Assembly (NCBI GenBank): GCA_013823135.1
Contig: PNLP01000015.1
Span: forward strand, 1 to 64,000
DNA: 64,000 bases
Reading direction: 5' to 3'
DNA from: Planctomycetaceae bacterium
GTDB taxonomy: Bacteria > Planctomycetota > Planctomycetia > Gemmatales > Gemmataceae
Position numbers and translations under genes: made by a program. The notes under the pieces were generated by a model. It did no database searches. It had not been told where the DNA came from and saw nothing but the letters and a program-made list of their open reading frames with translations. Shown piece by piece: positions 62,103-64,000 of the stretch (positions within the stretch are counted from its first letter, which is position 1; every line of letters starts with the position of its first letter).

Positions 62103-63071
62103 ATGCTCGGCCGCCCCCTCGCCGGAATGCTGCTCACATTGCTTCTGGTCGGACCACTGCTCGCCGACGATGCGCCGCCGCGCGACAAACTCGCGGGGCT
62201 CGAAGTTCGCATGTGGGAATGGCGACGGCTCCGTAACCAGATCGACATGCTCCCCCTCACGGGGATGATCGTTGCCGATGGCCCGAAGTTGCCGGACGTC
62301 AGCGCGTTCGACAAGCTCGTTGTGGACGCCCTCCGCGAGGTCCACAACCGCGGGGCCGACCTGTACAACACGACTCGCGATTTCGACGGCGCGTTCCGAA
62401 CTTACCAGGGCGGGCTGGTCGCTGTTAAGCCACTGCTGAACCACCGACCGGAAGCCCAGAAGTTGATCGAGGACGGGCTCGCGGCCGCGGACAAGGAACC
62501 CACACCCGCGAGGAAGGCGTTCAAACTCCACGAGACAATCGAGGCCGTTCGCAAGTCGCTGAAGGACGCCAACGAGCCGCCCATCAAGCCGATCAAGCCC
62601 GACCCCAAGCCGGTCGAGCCCGTCGTTGAGCCGAAGCCGAAGCCGATCAAGCCGATCGAACCAGACCCGAAGACGAAGTCGAAAGATCCCGTCGAGCCGG
62701 CCCCGAACCCGAAGGCCAAGGACCCCACCGAGCCCAAGAAGACGAAGGAACCCGCCGAGCCGAAGAAGCCGAAAGACCCGAACCCGGTCTCGGCGAAATC
62801 GACTGGCATTACGGGAAAGCTCACGCTCAAGGGTCAACCGCTCGCCGCTGGCGAGCTGACGATCGTGTCGCTCGGTCTCGCGCAGCCACGTGTGTATTCG
62901 ACAGCCGTGAAGGAGGGATCGTACTCGTTCGCCGAGGTTATTCCGCCCGGCAAGTATGTCGTGATCGTGGCGGCGAAGGGGATCCCGGAGAAGTTCCAGA
63001 CCACGACATCATCGGGGATCATGATTGACGTGAAAGCCGGGGCCAGCAGCCACGACTTCGACCTGAAGTGA
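62103..63071 (+). CDS. Exported Pro/Lys/Glu-rich repeat protein with Ig-like C-terminal domain
   Basis: A 322-residue protein. After a signal peptide ('LAGMLLTLLLVGPLLADDA') comes a helical region (to about 160). A highly charged low-complexity stretch (about 165-245) of Lys-Pro-Glu/Asp repeats ('KPIKPDPKPVEPVVEPKPK') follows. The C-terminal ~80 residues look like a carboxypeptidase-regulatory-type beta-sandwich ('GITGKLTLKGQPLAAGELTI', 'SYSFAEVIPPGKYVVIVAAK'). The long linker suggests spanning a wall or periplasm. Function is unknown. GGAG seven bases before the ATG at 62103 supports the start. Confidence 0.8.
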   Translation: MLGRPLAGMLLTLLLVGPLLADDAPPRDKLAGLEVRMWEWRRLRNQIDMLPLTGMIVADGPKLPDVSAFDKLVVDALREVHNRGADLYNTTRDFDGAFRTYQGGLVAVKPLLNHRPEAQKLIEDGLAAADKEPTPARKAFKLHETIEAVRKSLKDANEPPIKPIKPDPKPVEPVVEPKPKPIKPIEPDPKTKSKDPVEPAPNPKAKDPTEPKKTKEPAEPKKPKDPNPVSAKSTGITGKLTLKGQPLAAGELTIVSLGLAQPRVYSTAVKEGSYSFAEVIPPGKYVVIVAAKGIPEKFQTTTSSGIMIDVKAGASSHDFDLK

Positions 63072-63077
63072 TGGCTT

Positions 63078-63488
63078 TCACGCTTCCAGTTTCGCGCGAA
63101 TCTCGGCAGGGATTTCGAGCGACTCAATTTGATCCGGGCTCTGCGTGCGACACAGCACGGCCGTGACCCGGCCCACCGCGACGGGTTCGCCCCGCTGGTT
63201 TGTGAAGTCGAAGCGATAGCTCACGGACTTGCGCCCCACCTTCTCGACCGTCACCGCGATGGTCAGCACATCCTCGAACACGGCAGGTTTCTGGTAGTCG
63301 CAGGTTGCCGACACGCGGGGGAAGCCGATCTTGGAACCGCCCTCGCGCCAGCTCACGGTCAGCCCGCGGTCACGCAGGAACGCCGTCTCGGCGGCTTCCA
63401 TGAACCGGAAGAAGTTCGAGAAGTGCATGATTCCCGCCATGTCGGTGTCACCGAACTCGACGCGGCGGGTGGCATGAAATGGAGTCAT
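63078..63488 (-). CDS. Acyl-CoA thioesterase (4-hydroxybenzoyl-CoA thioesterase-like)
   Basis: A 136-residue hot-dog-fold thioesterase of the YbgC/FadM type. The catalytic Asp is in 'RRVEFGDTDMAGIMHFSNFF', the family signature, and 'YRFDFTNQRGEPVAVGRVTA' forms later strands. It hydrolyses acyl-CoA thioesters; chain preference is unknown. I start at the ATG at 63488 ('MTPFHATRRVEF'), as the upstream 16 codons are Arg-rich and non-homologous in character. Convergent with the repeat-protein gene, only six bases apart. Confidence 0.9.
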   Translation of the reverse strand: MTPFHATRRVEFGDTDMAGIMHFSNFFRFMEAAETAFLRDRGLTVSWREGGSKIGFPRVSATCDYQKPAVFEDVLTIAVTVEKVGRKSVSYRFDFTNQRGEPVAVGRVTAVLCRTQSPDQIESLEIPAEIRAKLEA

Positions 63489-63588
63489 GGGTTTTGTTGC
63501 TGAAAGCCGAGGGCGCGGGCGAACGTCGCAGTACATCTTACCACCTTGGGGAGGTGGCGGACGTGTCCCCCGTCGCTACCCTGTTGGC

Positions 63589-64000
63589 ATGATCGCCACC
63601 GCCGAGGAATTTCGATCCGCTCTCGCGGCATTCCGTGCTGAAGCCTCGCTCGGTGTTCTCGACACCGGCCGCTATCGGATGCGGTACTTCTCTTGGGGAA
63701 GCGGGCCGCCGGTGGTGTTCATCCACGGCATGGCCGACACCGCCCGTGCCTTCCTCATGGTGATGCACCGCATCACGCCGCGGTTCACCTGCGTCGGTTA
63801 CGAACTTCCGGACGGTCTCACGGATGGCTCGCGACTCGCACGCTACACCTACGCCAACTACACCGCCGACTTGCTGGCGTTGCTCGATCACCTGAAGTTC
63901 CTGCAGGCTGCCGTGGTGGGGTCGTCGTTTGGGTCCACGATCGCGCTTGCGGCACTCGCGGCAGCACCCGCACGGTTCACGCACGGTGTGTTGCAGAACG
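63589..64000 (+). CDS. Alpha/beta hydrolase, cut by the window end
   Basis: The first 137 codons of an alpha/beta hydrolase; the frame is open to the last base, so the 3' end lies outside the window. Visible features are the oxyanion-region motif 'PPVVFIHGMADTARAFLM' and the nucleophile elbow 'VVGSSFGSTIAL' (Ser), in the usual order. Substrate is unknown. The ATG at 63589 opens a normal N-terminal region; it diverges from the thioesterase gene. Confidence 0.85.
   Translation, partial: MIATAEEFRSALAAFRAEASLGVLDTGRYRMRYFSWGSGPPVVFIHGMADTARAFLMVMHRITPRFTCVGYELPDGLTDGSRLARYTYANYTADLLALLDHLKFLQAAVVGSSFGSTIALAALAAAPARFTHGVLQN

Overview
The window reads as a chromosomal segment of a GC-rich planctomycete, most likely family Gemmataceae. 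The evidence is the gene content: the planctomycete-typical secreted families DUF1552, DUF1592-type and DUF1549/DUF1553 cytochromes, a TIGR03067-type protein, three membrane-linked Ser/Thr kinases of the PknB/WD40 style, an exported sialidase, and many small palindromic repeats between genes. Genus-level identity cannot be fixed from the sequence alone. No phage, plasmid, insertion-sequence transposase, tRNA, rRNA or CRISPR array was found.

Layout. 1-4.3 kb: minus-strand genes for an exported TPR-like protein, a membrane PIN/TRAM protein, a dGTPase-like HD hydrolase and a HIT hydrolase. 4.4-8.6 kb: a lipid operon, rpmF-plsX-fabD-acpP-fabF, behind a good sigma-70-type promoter. 8.8-15.6 kb: a phosphate locus, with a receptor Ser/Thr kinase whose outer domain is a PstS-like phosphate-binding protein, a fused PstC-PstA permease, PstS and PstB. 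15.8-23.2 kb: exported proteins, including a coupled DUF1592-type/DUF1552 pair and a beta-propeller protein. 23.2-25.3 kb: a TIM-barrel isomerase, a NifU-like protein and RibF. 25.4-26 kb: RNase P RNA carrying two long inserted hairpins. 26.3-34 kb: TIGR03067 protein, SerA, a lipoprotein, UbiA-type prenyltransferase, a second kinase, then rplM-rpsI with an enlarged S9. 34-43.8 kb: PfkB kinase, enoyl-CoA hydratase with a split AtuA, a RecD2-like helicase with a palindrome inserted in frame, PxpA/PxpC, Dps and a membrane TPR-like protein. 43.9-48.5 kb: a hybrid histidine kinase and a sialidase. 48.6-51.4 kb: a four-gene run of unknown function. 51.4-64 kb: ABC-F ATPase, WD40 kinase, Uma2 nuclease, DUF1549/DUF1553 protein, CoaD, an aminotransferase, an M50 protease, a Pro/Lys-rich protein, a thioesterase and a truncated alpha/beta hydrolase.

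The most interesting system is the phosphate locus. The kinase (8780-11314) joins a cytoplasmic Ser/Thr kinase, one membrane segment and a complete PstS-like domain in which the predicted phosphate ligands are kept. It faces pstCA tail to tail, and neither PhoU nor PhoR/PhoB is present. The natural inference is direct phosphate sensing by a receptor Ser/Thr kinase beside its own transporter. The second theme is invasion by palindromic elements: several families of 50-220 bp inverted repeats sit between genes, inside rnpB (two opposite copies), inside recD2 in frame and at the end of an AtuA-like gene; one 224-bp element has an apparent 8-bp target duplication.
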